The notes under the pieces were generated by a model that saw only the letters and a list, made by a program, of their open reading frames with translations, ran no database searches and was not told where the DNA came from. The translations under genes and the position numbers were made by a program. Below are positions 48,252 through 61,100 of a stretch of DNA of 64,000 nt, piece after piece. The stretch spans positions 126,515,501 to 126,579,500 of the forward strand of contig CP142451.1 of NCBI GenBank assembly GCA_038049695.1, in the 5' to 3' direction. This DNA comes from Cinnamomum chago. Lineage: Eukaryota; Streptophyta; Magnoliopsida; Laurales; Lauraceae. Position 1 is the stretch's first letter, and every line of letters begins with the position of its first letter.

Positions 48252-49282
48252 ACGGTTGGGAACTATTTCAGTAATGTTAAATTTTAGTGTAAATAATTTT
48301 TAAATGTTATTTTCAATTATCTTGTTTAATGAAATTTATCTTACAAACATTTGAACAGATATGTCAGGACGAAAGAGGAGTTTGCCATCGGCATCTCATC
48401 CCAGTCCATCCACTCCAGTGGATGCTTCAGCGTCGTCCAGTGCGGCAGCTCCACCATCTTCAGCACCACCATCAGGAGATACACGGACTGGTATAAGTTG
48501 ATTTAATTAAAACATTTTAATTCTAGCAAATTATTTTATTTCAATTTAATTAGATTATCTCGAATTTAAACAGGTGCTACGAGCACGGGCCCATCTTCCA
48601 GCAGGGGGAGAGGCCCTGCTAGAGGGATCCGGACATGGAATTCCGGGCATCCCATAGACGTAGAGTTTGATGAGTCATATCATCCGGTGGGCCCTCATGC
48701 TCGCCAGCTCATAAGCCAGTTAGGACATATGGTCCGGGATCCATATGTATTTCCTTTGACCACACATGATTGGGACGCATTCCCGGTGGCGACGCTAGAT
48801 CGGACCTGGCAGCAGGTCAAGGTAATAATTTAACAATTCTCCTCAGGATGTGTCAATTTAAACCATAACTTAATGAAAAATAATTTGTCAATGAAAAATT
48901 ATTTGTCCTTTTCATGACAATCTGAGAGCATGTCCTGAGCTCTTCCGGCCAGTTTGCTTGTCTAGGTGCCGGAAGACGCGGAAGGATCATAAAAATAAAA
49001 TAAAGACGCAGCACTGGAAGCCTCATCAGGGTGCGCCTGACATACTTCAGCGAGTGCCGACTGGCGTTCTCCCTGATCAGTGGACTCAGCTCGTCGGGTA
49101 CTGGTCGAGCGAGGAGGCTCAAGTGAGAAACTTGTACTTTTTTATTTTAATTTTAACATTTTACTAATAACTAACGTAACTAACAAAAATCCCTACTAAT
49201 AAATATTGAAAACAGAGAGTGTCTGCTACGAATGCGCGGAACCGCGCATTGCAGGGTCCTTCACATAGGTTGGGGACTCGAC

Positions 49283-51213
49283 TGAAAGTCCTTGAGGATC
49301 CTAACCCTAGAGGGGGGGGTGAATAGGGTGAGCTACAACTAATGACTAATTATGACCAATTTTAATTTCTTAAACTAAACTAGTCACAAGTGGTGATTAT
49401 AAGAAAAAAATGCGGAAGCTCAAATAAACAATCACCACAAAAGCATGCACCACAACACAATATTTATAGTGGTTCGGCCAACGTGCCTACATCCACTACC
49501 GGCTTGTGTCTCCAACACCCCACCGGATTCCACTAAGTATGCTTTTTACTAGGCTAAGCAATAACCCTTACAATGTGCTTTTCTAGGCTAAGCAATAACC
49601 TTACAAGATGCTTTTCAAAGGCTAAGCAATAACCTTACAAGATGCTTTTCAAAGGCTAAGCAATAACCTTACAAGTTGCTTTTCTTAGGCTTAGCAATAA
49701 CCTTTACAAATATAGTTTTCTCAAAGAAAGTGTCTTAACAAAAGAACACTCTAAGAGATTACAATTTAAGCTCAATGGAATTGCCTCTTGAATAGGCTAA
49801 TATGAAAGTGAAAACTAAACTCACACAAACACTCTATGAATGCAAAGATGTATGCTTATGAGGTGTGTGTGTGTGATGGCTTCAATCAAGTTCAAAAAGA
49901 AAGCTTAATCAAATATATTGCTTAAAGCAATTCAAAGTTTAAAGCTCATAAAAGATTGATTGAAGTCTTATGCAAATCACATGTATGAAATTCAACTTGT
50001 TTATGATATGAAAATCAAGGACTAACAAGTTGTATGAAAATGGCTAATTTAGAACATGTGATGCATGTGCATGTTGTTTTCAAAACCAAATTAATTTTAC
50101 TAATGTTTAAATGAATGAAAACAACAAGCAATGTTTCAACCAAGTGATATAATCATGCAATACAAGAAATCCAAGATTTATGACTAAACATGATTAAGAA
50201 AGTTTAAAACAAAACTTGGTTTGAAAACAAAGTGATGAATCCAATTCTTGAATATCAAAGATGAAGGGAAGAATGGATTCAACACATCATTGTTATCATG
50301 CTTGAAATCAATTTCCAAAGTTTCAAACAAAGCACATAACAAATGATTAAATCAAAGTAAAACTTACTTGGAGATTTAACTTAGTTGATCCAAGCTTAAG
50401 CTTTACTTAATGACCCTTTAGCCTCTCTTAGTTCCTCCCCTTTGTCTTGTCTCAAAGCTCCTCAAAGAAGGCTTAAAAATCTCCAACCAAAGACAAAGGA
50501 AAGAGCTCATTTAAATACCAAAAACTGCCCAACGGCTAGTTTGGCCGGTTGACCGGCCATGACAGGCCGGTAGACCGGCCAAGCACAACGGTCATAAAAA
50601 TAGCCGTTGTGTTTTGGGTCATCCTGCACTATGGCCGGTTAACCGGGCTAACATGGCCGGTTAACCGGCTACACTGCGGGTTGACCACCCCGGTTAACCC
50701 CATGGTTAACCCCGCAGCACCAAAATTCCCAAAAAATGCATTTTTCACAGTTTTGCTTGGGGGAACTTTTTGGCCACTAAATCAAGCTTGGAAAACATGT
50801 TTTAAAGATTCTAAAGGTTTTTAAAACATGACATAAAAAGCCTAAAAAGTTTCAAAACTTTTAAAACAAAGGCTTGCTTGATTTCTTGAAAACTCTTTTC
50901 AAATGAAATTGCATACACAAATGATTCTTTTTGTGATGAATGTATGCAAAACTCAAACCTAAATTCACAAGATGATTTTCCAAATATAATGCACAAGGAA
51001 TTAGGTTTTCAAAAGAGTTTTGGGTTCTAAAACCAATGCATCCAAGTTTAGAACCAAAACATGCATATAACGCAAACTTTTCCAAATCTAAAAACCAATG
51101 CATGTATAAAACTAGATTTCAAGTTTATTTAAAAAACCAATGCAAGTGTGTAAATCACATGATGCTAGAATGATAATGCATCCATCAAATTGCAATCTAT
51201 AAAAACCCTAACA
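49283..51213 (-). repeat. Copy B 3' LTR
   Basis: On the minus strand it begins TGTTAGGGTTTTTATAG and ends GGACTTTCA. It holds five minisatellite units (about 49550-49705) and the GGTTAACC-type palindrome cluster at 50535-50715. Confidence 0.93.
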
Positions 51214-53623
51214 ATCTCCCCCTTTGCAATTTGATGGCAAACTCACTCACCACTGAGATTACACACTTAGTCTTCAGCTCCCCCTCAGTTGGACAAGACT
51301 TGAAATCTTCTTGGATGCTCCTTCTCATTAGCTTGAGCTCTTGGGCTCTTTTCTTCAATCTTCTTGATGCTTGGAGCTTGATCATTCTTCAAGCTTTCTT
51401 TCTTCTTCCTCTCTTTATGGCCAAGCATCTTCTTTAGCTCCAAGCTTTCTTTCTTCTATTTGCTCTCCCCCTTTGACCATGCTTCTTTCTCCTCTTGAGA
51501 ACTTGAAAGCTTTCTCCCCCTTTGATGGATAGGAGATCTTCGAGTACTTGAACTCTCGAACTCTCTCCCCCTTTGATGAGTGGGAGATCTTTGAGTCACA
51601 CTTGAACTCTCTCTCCCCCTTTGACATTAAATTGCAAAGGTACCTACACACATGAGACAAGAAGAATACCTTTAGTAGCACCTGTTAACAAATGGAATCG
51701 AAAATGAAATTCATAACAGGCTATCATGTATGGAAGTTATCTCTAAGGGCTCAAAGGCAATCCAAGGGTGAATTTGATCAAACTAATACTTCCTATGAAG
51801 GTTTACACTCCCCCTCAATCCATTCTCTTCTTTTGTCAAGCTTTTGACAAGATATAACTATTAGATTCAAGGAGTATATGGTTTATCTAAGTGAGGGTCA
51901 ACTTCAAGGAAAGGATTAGATTCATTTAACTATAAGGCTCATATGATCAAATTACCAAAAGAGAGCAAGGTCTAAAGAGAGAAACGATCATGGATACCAA
52001 TTGAAATAAACATATCAATTGAGATTAAAGGATGTGACAATAAACTCAATCACTCTAAAATGGATTTAAGAATATTACTATTAGGAAAAATCCAAATAAG
52101 AGCTATCCATGATGCAATGGGGTTTACTCAAACATAGCATCAATCAATATAACTTATGAAAATCATATGCTATGTAAGTTTTGAAATCATTTCATTCAAA
52201 CAATAAATATGACTATTAACGTGCATGAATGAGTGAAATGAAATTCAAGCATGAAGCCAACCTCAACTAATAACCAACCACTATTATGAACACATAAACA
52301 TGGTGGTCATGAGATATACCTATATGAGCAAAAGAGGTGGCAATCATGAGCATTGTGATGCTAATGGTGTGTGACATGGAACAATTATATAACTATCAAG
52401 TTCAATCCAATGTACACATGGTCTATCACATACACAAGATAAGATATCAATTGGATATGAAATCAATGGAAAGTTATACCAAATGAGACCAATTGAATAT
52501 GATAACATGAATAAAAGCAAGGATGTGACAAACTTCCATCAAGCATCATTAATGCATATTCATCACTTTTAAAGATTTAACTATTGAGCATAGTGATGAA
52601 TAAGAGAAATTGCAATGCAAAAAGATATGACTAGGTAAAGCATGCAATTCTCAAAGTGTCCAAATCATATGAATTCAACTACTAAGATATCCATCAACCA
52701 ACATAAATGTAAGGAATGGATTTCAAAGAGATTCATATGATCAAGAACACTACATATGAGGTTGAAACATGTACAAGGATGACACCAAGAGAATCTACAT
52801 GAATCAACATCATAACCATCCATAAAGAAATGACTATAAGGCAAAAAGGATGGATTTGGGTTCTAGTATGGTTTCTACAAATGTAACTAAGGTCACAACC
52901 ATACATGGAACCAATTGTCATTTGCATATGCAAGGAAAGTAAACAAACAAGCAAAGATGCAAACAACAAACATTTCCATTTCTAAAGATAATGAAACCAA
53001 AAGAAAAAGAAATGAAAACATGGAACATGCTCAAAAGATTATAACTAATGAAGTTATGGAGCATTTCCATTCAATCAATCTTCAAATCATTTTGATAAAT
53101 AAAATCCAACAATGAGCATAAAAGGAATGATTTTGAAGATCAATTTTCAACTTTGTATTTGAAAAGATATAACTTAGATGAGACACATACAAGTTGATAA
53201 TTCAAAACAATGAATTTCCATATAAGGGTATAACTTATAAATCCATGGAGAAACTTGAATTGAATCAAATCATTTGATTTACAAAAAGGATCTAACTAAG
53301 ACATACATCAAATGATTCAACAATTGATCATGAAGAGTCTAGCTATGAAAGCTTTTGAAATCACAATCAATTGATCATGTAAAGAAATGCAATGCAAGAC
53401 ATATGTGTGCAAAAGACAAATCAAACATGATGAAATTATAATCAAATGATTTTGAAAACCATGACATGTAACTTAGAATGGTGCATGAAACCAAAATCAA
53501 ATGATCATAAAGAAGCAATGCATTTTAAGAAATCTAACTAAAAGAAACAAAATGCAAATGCAATCATGACCAACAAAGTGATTTAACTAATAAAGAGTAG
53601 GTTGGTCAATGAGGTTCAAGACC
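51214..53623 (-). other. Copy B non-coding 3' region with polypurine repeats
   Basis: No pol-like frame. The polypurine tract (minus AAAGGGGGAGAT, 51214-51226) touches the LTR, and further AAAGGGGGAG copies lie at about 51463, 51510, 51565 and 51612. The rest is AT-rich and matches the corresponding region of copy A. Confidence 0.75.
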
Positions 53624-55198
53624 CTAAGGTTTGTCTAGGTAAATAACTTTAGGAATCCACCTAAGGTCTTGGGAGGGTTGAACTTTGAGATCTATCTTGG
53701 AATTCTCACCAACTAAAGGAGATTTAACTTGATAAATTTTCAATTTGAACTTATCACCATGATATTTAGATTTTACTAAATTTGGCTTAGAATGGTGATT
53801 AGTCTTTTGATGTTGGTGAGTTTGTTTCTTTGGGGATTGTTTCACTTTTCTTTTCTTCTTACTTTCTCCCTTTACTTGACTTTTGAATTTTAGATTTAAC
53901 TTAGCAACTTTCTTCAAAAGTTCTTTCATGGGTTCATATAAGGGAGATAAGTTGAGAAGCTTTTTGTTCTTAGATTCTTTCAAGCTTGGTTTAACTTGTT
54001 TAAGCTTTTTAGAATCTATCTTAGGAGACTCCATTTTAAATGATTTAACTTCTTTAGCCTTTTTGGAGTCTTCCTTGATTTTTAGTGTCTTACCCTTCAT
54101 AGATTTAGATTCTCCATTTTTGAGTTCAAAGTTGGGTTTAGACACATGGCTTCTTTTTCTTATTTTGCACTCAAATGTAAAATGCCCTTTAATGCCACAA
54201 TAATTACATTTGGACATGGGCAAAGAAGTGTGAGTGCTAGAGAAAGAGGACTCACCTTTCACAAAGGTGGTGGTGAATTTAGGGTCATGTGAAGTATACT
54301 TATTAAAACCAATACCCGTCCTATCTCCATGATGTTTACCCAATTTAAATAATTTTTCAAGTTTATCTTCACTTTGGGTAAACTTGCACTCATACTTTTG
54401 TTTATAGCTTTCAAGTTGAGTGACTTTGGTTATAAGGATTGAATTTTCATGTTTGACTTTTGAAAGTTCATTTTCAATTTCCTTATAATTGTTTAGCTCT
54501 TCATAGGCAAGTTTTAACTTAGAATTAAGCTCATTAACAACATTAGATCCAAGTTCTAAAGTTTTTGAATTACTTTGAGCATTAGACAAATTTTCATTTG
54601 AAATTGTCAACTTGGATTTTAAATAGTTAATGTTTTCATCTTGTCTTTTAATTGTATCTCTTAGGTTACAATTTTCCTTTTTAAGCTCATCACAATTTAT
54701 CTTAGTCTTATTTAATTCATCTTGAGCATTTGATAAATTTTCCTTAGAGATAGACAATTTAGATTCAAGATTGTTAAAGTCTTTATCTTGCCTTTTTATT
54801 TGATCTCTTAGAATTAAATTTTCCTTATTGACATTATCATAATCCATCTTTAATTCTCTTAGTTCATCTTGAATGTTAGATAGATTATTTAAAGAGATCA
54901 TGAACTTAGATTCTACACAATTTATAAATTCATCTTTTTCTCTAAGTTCATTTTTAGAAGAGTCTAATTCTTGGTTTAGCCTTATAGATTCTTCTTTTAA
55001 TCTTTTATTTTTCTTGGAAACCTCTAAGGACCATGTGTATAATTCCTCATAGGCTTCAAGTTCATCATATTCTTCTTCTTTTAATTCAAGATGAGATTCT
55101 TTAGTTTCAATGTTTGAATCTCCATAAGATGGAAGAATGAGGGGTCTAGAAGAATCTACTAAGTCTAGCATAGTGGAGTCCATTCTAATGATTTTCAA
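53624..55198 (-). CDS. Intact Gag-like protein of copy B (coiled coil plus zinc knuckle)
   Basis: An open frame of 524 residues, starting about 100 bases after the PBS; the start matches the copy A frame. Residues about 40-310 are Lys/Glu/Asn-rich with heptad-like Leu, a long coiled coil. It contains a ~49-residue unit repeated a little over twice (NLSNIQDEL / NLSNAQDEL / NLSNAQ). A CX2CX4HX4C knuckle (CNYCGIKGHFTFEC) lies at about 331-344, followed by a Lys/Ser-rich basic tail ending WIPKVIYLDKP. This matches the C-terminal part of SIRE-type Copia Gag (GIGF... then knuckle). No UBN2/capsid domain or protease is seen. It probably binds element RNA and joins particles built by a full-length relative; that is inference. 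Confidence 0.88.
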   Translation of the reverse strand: MKIIRMDSTMLDLVDSSRPLILPSYGDSNIETKESHLELKEEEYDELEAYEELYTWSLEVSKKNKRLKEESIRLNQELDSSKNELREKDEFINCVESKFMISLNNLSNIQDELRELKMDYDNVNKENLILRDQIKRQDKDFNNLESKLSISKENLSNAQDELNKTKINCDELKKENCNLRDTIKRQDENINYLKSKLTISNENLSNAQSNSKTLELGSNVVNELNSKLKLAYEELNNYKEIENELSKVKHENSILITKVTQLESYKQKYECKFTQSEDKLEKLFKLGKHHGDRTGIGFNKYTSHDPKFTTTFVKGESSFSSTHTSLPMSKCNYCGIKGHFTFECKIRKRSHVSKPNFELKNGESKSMKGKTLKIKEDSKKAKEVKSFKMESPKIDSKKLKQVKPSLKESKNKKLLNLSPLYEPMKELLKKVAKLNLKFKSQVKGESKKKRKVKQSPKKQTHQHQKTNHHSKPNLVKSKYHGDKFKLKIYQVKSPLVGENSKIDLKVQPSQDLRWIPKVIYLDKP

Positions 55199-55284
55199 GC
55201 AAGGACAACTCTAGGGTTTTAACTCTAGGTTTTTACACCTAATCAAGAGTTTCAACACTTGATCCTAAGGGATAGAGCACTTGG

Positions 55285-55297
55285 CTCTGATACCAAT
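55285..55297 (-). promoter_or_regulatory. Primer-binding site, tRNA-Met type (copy B)
   Basis: Minus-strand TGGTATCAGAGCC two bases from the 5' LTR. Confidence 0.88.
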
Positions 55298-57230
55298 TGA
55301 AAGTCCTTGAGGATCCTAACCCTAGAGGGGGGGGGGTGAATAGGGTGAGCTACAACTAATGACTAATTATGACCAATTTTAATTTCTTAAACTAAACTAG
55401 TCACAAGTGGTGATTATAAGAAAAAAATGCGGAAGCTCAAATAAACAATCACCACAAAAGCATGCACCACAACACAATATTTATAGTGGTTCGGCCAACG
55501 TGCCTACATCCACTACCGGCTTGTGTCTCCAACACCCCACCGGATTCCACTAAGTATGCTTTTTACTAGGCTAAGCAATAACCCTTACAATGTGCTTTTC
55601 TAGGCTAAGCAATAACCTTACAAGATGCTTTTCAAAGGCTAAGCAATAACCTTACAAGATGCTTTTCAAAGGCTAAGCAATAACCTTACAAGTTGCTTTT
55701 CTTAGGCTTAGTAATAACCTTTACAAATATAGTTTTCTCAAAGAAAGTGTCTTAACAAAAGAACACTCTAAGAGATTACAATTTAAGCTCAATGGAATTG
55801 CCTCTTGAATAGGCTAATATGAAAGTGAAAACTAAACTCACACAAACACTCTATGAATGCAAAGATGTATGCTTATGAGGTGTGTGTGTGTGATGGCTTC
55901 AATCAAGTTCAAAAAGAAAGCTTAATCAAATATATTGCTTAAAGCAATTCAAAGTTTAAAGCTCATAAAAGATTGATTGAAGTCTTATGCAAATCACATG
56001 TATGAAATTCAACTTGTTTATGATATGAAAATCAAGGACTAACAAGTTGTATGAAAATGGCTAATTTAGAACATGTGATGCATGTGCATGTTGTTTTCAA
56101 AACCAAATTAATTTTACTAATGTTTAAATGAATGAAAACAACAAGCAATGTTTCAACCAAGTGATATAATCATGCAATACAAGAAATCCAAGATTTATGA
56201 CTAAACATGATTAAGAAAGTTTAAAACAAAACTTGGTTTGAAAACAAAGTGATGAATCCAATTCTTGAATATCAAAGATGAAGGGAAGAATGGATTCAAC
56301 ACATCATTGTTATCATGCTTGAAATCAATTTCCAAAGTTTCAAACAAAGCACATAACAAATGATTAAATCAAAGTAAAACTTACTTGGAGATTTAACTTA
56401 GTTGATCCAAGCTTAAGCTTTACTTAATGACCCTTTAGCCTCTCTTAGTTCCTCCCCTTTGTCTTGTCTCAAAGCTCCTCAAAGAAGGCTTAAAAATCTC
56501 CAACCAAAGACAAAGGAAAGAGCTCATTTAAATACCAAAAACTGCCCAACGGCTAGTTTGGCCGGTTGACCGGCCATGACAGGCCGGTAGACCGGCCAAG
56601 CACAACGGTCATAAAAATAGCCGTTGTGTTTTGGGTCATCCTGCACTATGGCCGGTTAACCGGGCTAACATGGCCGGTTAACCGGCTACACTGCGGGTTG
56701 ACCACCCCGGTTAACCCCATGGTTAACCCCGCAGCACCAAAATTCCCAAAAAATGCATTTTTCACAGTTTTGCTTGGGGGAACTTTTTGGCCACTAAATC
56801 AAGCTTGGAAAACATGTTTTAAAGATTCTAAAGGTTTTTAAAACATGACATAAAAAGCCTAAAAAGTTTCAAAACTTTTAAAACAAAGGCTTGCTTGATT
56901 TCTTGAAAACTCTTTTCAAATGAAATTGCATACACAAATGATTCTTTTTGTGATGAATGTATGCAAAACTCAAACCTAAATTCACAAGATGATTTTCCAA
57001 ATATAATGCACAAGGAATTAGGTTTTCAAAAGAGTTTTGGGTTCTAAAACCAATGCATCCAAGTTTAGAACCAAAACATGCATATAACGCAAACTTTTCC
57101 AAATCTAAAAACCAATGCATGTATAAAACTAGATTTCAAGTTTATTTAAAAAACCAATGCAAGTGTGTAAATCACATGATGCTAGAATGATAATGCATCC
57201 ATCAAATTGCAATCTATAAAAACCCTAACA
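55298..57230 (-). repeat. Copy B 5' LTR
   Basis: Almost identical to the 3' LTR. The G tract near 55327 is 10 long against 8 near 49312, and one base in the TTAGC/TTAGT AATAACC minisatellite unit differs. Confidence 0.93.
56535..56730 (-). promoter_or_regulatory. GGTTAACC/GGTTGACC palindrome cluster and TATA of copy B LTR
   Basis: On the plus strand it reads GGCCGGTTGACCGGCC, GGCCGGTAGACCGGCC, GGCCGGTTAACCGGGC, GGCCGGTTAACCGGC, GGGTTGACC, CCGGTTAACCCC and GGTTAACCCC. They lie at the same LTR offset as the GGTCGACC cluster of copy A (about 505-670 from the LTR start). On the minus strand a TATTTAAAT box follows within about 30 bases (56526-56534). Confidence 0.6.
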
Positions 57231-58114
57231 TCGACACATCACCCAGGTCCACCACGAGGTAAAAAGTTATATCGTACATTTAATTTATGTTTTTGTCATT
57301 CTGTTTGATAGTATACTAGTAATACATTCCTCCACCAACCAGTTGCGTACCGAGGGTGTTCCGGTCGATAGGATGTACGTCTGGATGCGTTCTCGAGATC
57401 CTCGCCATCCAGAGGTTGCAACTATCTTCGTAAGTTTTTATATTGAACTGTTTAAATTATGTTTCTATTTGTATGTCTTGTTATGCATGATAATATACTA
57501 AATGAATAAACTACGCAGGCCCAATATCAGTCACGCTTGGAGGAGTTACCCGAGGAGGAGCACAGATTGCCATCGCGAAGGGATGAGATATTCCACTCCA
57601 TCGTTGGCCGGGATGGGCATGGATACACTCTGACGTATGGGACGGGCATTCCACGCTCGCACATCACGCGATCGGAGTCATCCGGTGCTAGCTCCTCCCA
57701 GGGCATACACTTCCGTACGGATGAGGAGATTCAGGCGATGCTGCAGTCCATGAGGGCATCGATCAGAGAGGAGCACAGGGCAGAGGTCAGGGCAGAGGTC
57801 AGTGCAGAGATTAGTGCAGCGATGAGGGCCGAGGGGAGAGCGGAGATAGCAGAGCTTGAGAGTCGTCTATCACAGAGTCGCACCCCGCTTGCTTCAGACC
57901 CACCACCCACTACTCAGGTTAGTAAGAAAAAAATTTCGTACATATAAATTGTCAATTATGTAATTGATGCATCAATACTTATGTCTTTTTTTATTGTTTT
58001 TTACTGTATAATAAATAATTACAGGCACCAGACGCTGGCAGCGGCCACAGGGCTAGACATGACTTCGATGGAGAGGGCAGTCATGATTTAGCAAGCTCGA
58101 GTGATCCTGACCAG

Positions 58115-61100
58115 GTAAAATTATTTTTTATAATTCAAGATTTCAACATTTAAGTTAAAAGCTTAACATAAAACTTAGAAAACGAGCCTCCGGGCGTCCA
58201 AAACGAGCAAACGGGCTCCGTTGCCGGTGAAACTTGACGGGCACGGGCCCCTAGTCATTCATGACTTGATGGAACTGACGGAACGAGAATCCGACTCCCG
58301 GATTGCTCGTAATGTTGAAAAGTAGGTTTAAGTTAGAACGTTAAGTTAAAACTTAGAGAACGAGCCTCCGGGCGCTCAAAACGAGCAAACGGGCTCCGTT
58401 GCCTGTAAAACTTGACGGGCACGTGCCCCTAATCATTCCTGACTTGCAGGAACTGACGGAACGAGAATTCGACTCCCGTATTGCTCGTAATGTTGAAAAG
58501 TAGATTTGAGTTAGAACGTTAACTTAAAACTTAGAAAACGAGCATCCGGACGCCCAAAATGAGCAAACAGGGTCTGTTGCTCGTGAAACTTGAGGGGCAC
58601 GGGCCCCTAGTGATTCTTGACTTGCAGGAACTGACGGAACGAGATTCCGACTCCCGGAATGATCGTACAGTTAAAACGTAGGTTTAAGTTAAAACTTAGA
58701 AAACGAGCCTCCGGGCGACCAAAATGAGCAAACGGTGTCTGTTGCTCGTGAAACTCGACGGGCACGGGCCCCTAGTCATTCGTGACTTGTAGGAACTGAC
58801 GGAACGAGATTCCAACTCCCGGAATGATCGTACAGTTAAAACGTAGGTTTAAGTTAAAACGTTAAGTTAAAACTTAGAAAACGAGCCTCCGGGCGACCAA
58901 AATGAGCAAACGGTGTCCGTTGCTCGTGAAACTCGACGGGCACGGGCCCCTAGTGATTCGTGACTTGTAGGAACTGACGGAACGAGATTCCGACTCCCGG
59001 AATAATCGTACAGTTAAAACGTAAGTTTAAGTTAAAACGTTAAGTTAAAACTTAGAAAACGAGCCTCCGGGCAACCAAAATGAGTAAACGGTGTCCGTTG
59101 CTAGTGAAACTCGACGGGCACGGGCCCCTAGTCATTCCTGACTTGCAGGAACTGACGGAATGAGATTCCGACTCCCGGTTTGATCGTACAGTTGAAAAGT
59201 AGGTTTGAGTTAGAACGTTAACTTAAAACTTAGAAAACGAGCATCGGACGCCCAAAATGAGCAAACGGGGTCTGTTGCTCGTGAAACTTGAGGGGCATGG
59301 GCCCTTAGTTATTCCTGACTTGCGGGAACTGACGGAACGAGATTCCGACTCCCGGAATGATCGTACAGTTAAAACGTAGGTTTAAGTTAAACCGCTAAGT
59401 TAAAACTTAGAAAACGAGCCTCCGGGTGACCAAAATGAGCAAACGGTGTCCGTTACTTGTGAAACTCGACGGGTACGGGCCCCTAGTCATTCGTGACTTG
59501 TAGGAACTGACGGAACGAGATTCCGACTCCCGGAATGATCGTACAGTTAAAACGTAGGTTTAAGATAAAACGTTAAGTTAAAACTTAGAAAACGAGCCTC
59601 CGGGCGACCAAAATGAGCAAACGGTGTCCGTTGCTCGTGAAACTTGACGGACACGGGCCCCTAGTCATTCCTGACTTACAGAAACTGACGGAACGAGATT
59701 CCGACTCCCGGTTTGATCGTACAGTTGAAAAGTAGGTTTGAGTTTGAACGTTAACTTAAAACTTAGAAAACGAGCATCCGGACGCCCAAAATGAGCAAAC
59801 GGTGTCTGTTGCTTGTGAAACTTGAGGGACACGGGCCCCTAGTTATTCCTGACTTGCGGGAACTGACGGAACGAGATTCCGACTCCCGGAATGATCGTAC
59901 AGTTAAAACGTAGGTTTAAGTTAAATCGTTAAGTTAAAACTTAGAAAACGAGCCTCCGGGCGACCAAAATGAGCAAATGGTGTCCGTTGATCGTGAAACT
60001 TGACGGGCACGTGCCCCTAGTCATTCGTGACTTGTACGAACTGACGGAACGAGATTCCGACTCCCGGAATGATCGTACAGTTAAAACGTAGGTTTAAGTT
60101 AAAACTTAGAAAACGAGCCTCTAGGCGACCAAAATGAGCAAACGGTGTCCGTTGCTCGTGAAACTCGATGGGCACAGGTCCCTAGTCATTCGTGACTTGT
60201 AGGAATTGACGGAACGAGACTCCAACTCCCGGAATGATCGTACAGTTAAAACGTAAGTTTAAGTTAAAACGTTAAGTTAAAACTTAGAAAACGAGCCTCC
60301 GGGCGACCAAAATGAGCAAACGGTGTCCGTTGCTCGTGCAATTCGACGGGCACGGGCCCCTAGTCATTCCTAACTTGCAGGAAATGACGGAACGAGATTC
60401 CGACTCCCGGTTTGATCGTACAGTTGAAAAGTAGGTTTGAGTTAGAACGTTAACTTAAAACTTAGAAAACGAGCATCCGGACGCCCAAAATGAGCAAACG
60501 GGGTCTGTTGCTCGTGAAACTTGAGGGGCACGGGCCCCTAGTTATTCCTGACTTGCGGAAACTGACGGAACGAGATTCCGACTCCCGAATGATCGTACAG
60601 TTAAAACGTAGGTTTAAGTTAAAACGTTAAGTTAAAACTTAGAAAACGACCCTCCGGGCGACTAAAATGAGCAAATGGTGTCCGTTGATCGTGAAACTTG
60701 ACGGGCACGGGCCCCTAGTGATTCGTGACCTTTAGGAACTGACGGAACGAGATTCCGACTCCCGGAATGAACGTACAGTTAAAACGTAGGTTTAAGTTAA
60801 AACGTTAAGTTAAAACTTAGAAAACGAGCCTCCGGGCGACCAAAATGAGCAAACGGTGTCCGTGGCTCGTGAAACTCGACGGGCACGGGCCCCTAGTGAT
60901 TCGTGACTTGTAGGAACTGACGGAACGAGATTCCGACTCCCGGAATAATCGTACAGTTAAAACGTAAGTTTAAGTTAAAACGTTAAGTTAAAACTTAGAA
61001 AACGAGCCTCCGGGCGACCAAAATGCGCAAACGGTGTCCGTTGCTCGTGAAACTCGTCGGGCACGGGTCCCTAGTCATTCCTGACTTGCAGGAACTGACG

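Larger units (their letters stand above)
49283..57230 (-). mobile_element. Gag-only Copia-type LTR retrotransposon, copy B (young)
   Basis: Minus-strand relative of copy A, with TG...CA LTRs, PBS, polypurine tract and a TCGAC target duplication (49278-49282 and 57231-57235). It interrupts a TnpA-like exon whose reading continues across the target site. The two LTRs (1931 and 1933 bp) differ by one substitution and a G-tract length as far as I can see, so insertion is very recent. The internal region has an intact Gag-like ORF and no pol. Confidence 0.95.

Noticed and set aside
50549-50824. 91-residue frame in copy B LTR, repeated at 56566-56841
   Set aside because: Identical only because the two LTRs are identical; it spans palindromes and lacks gene features.
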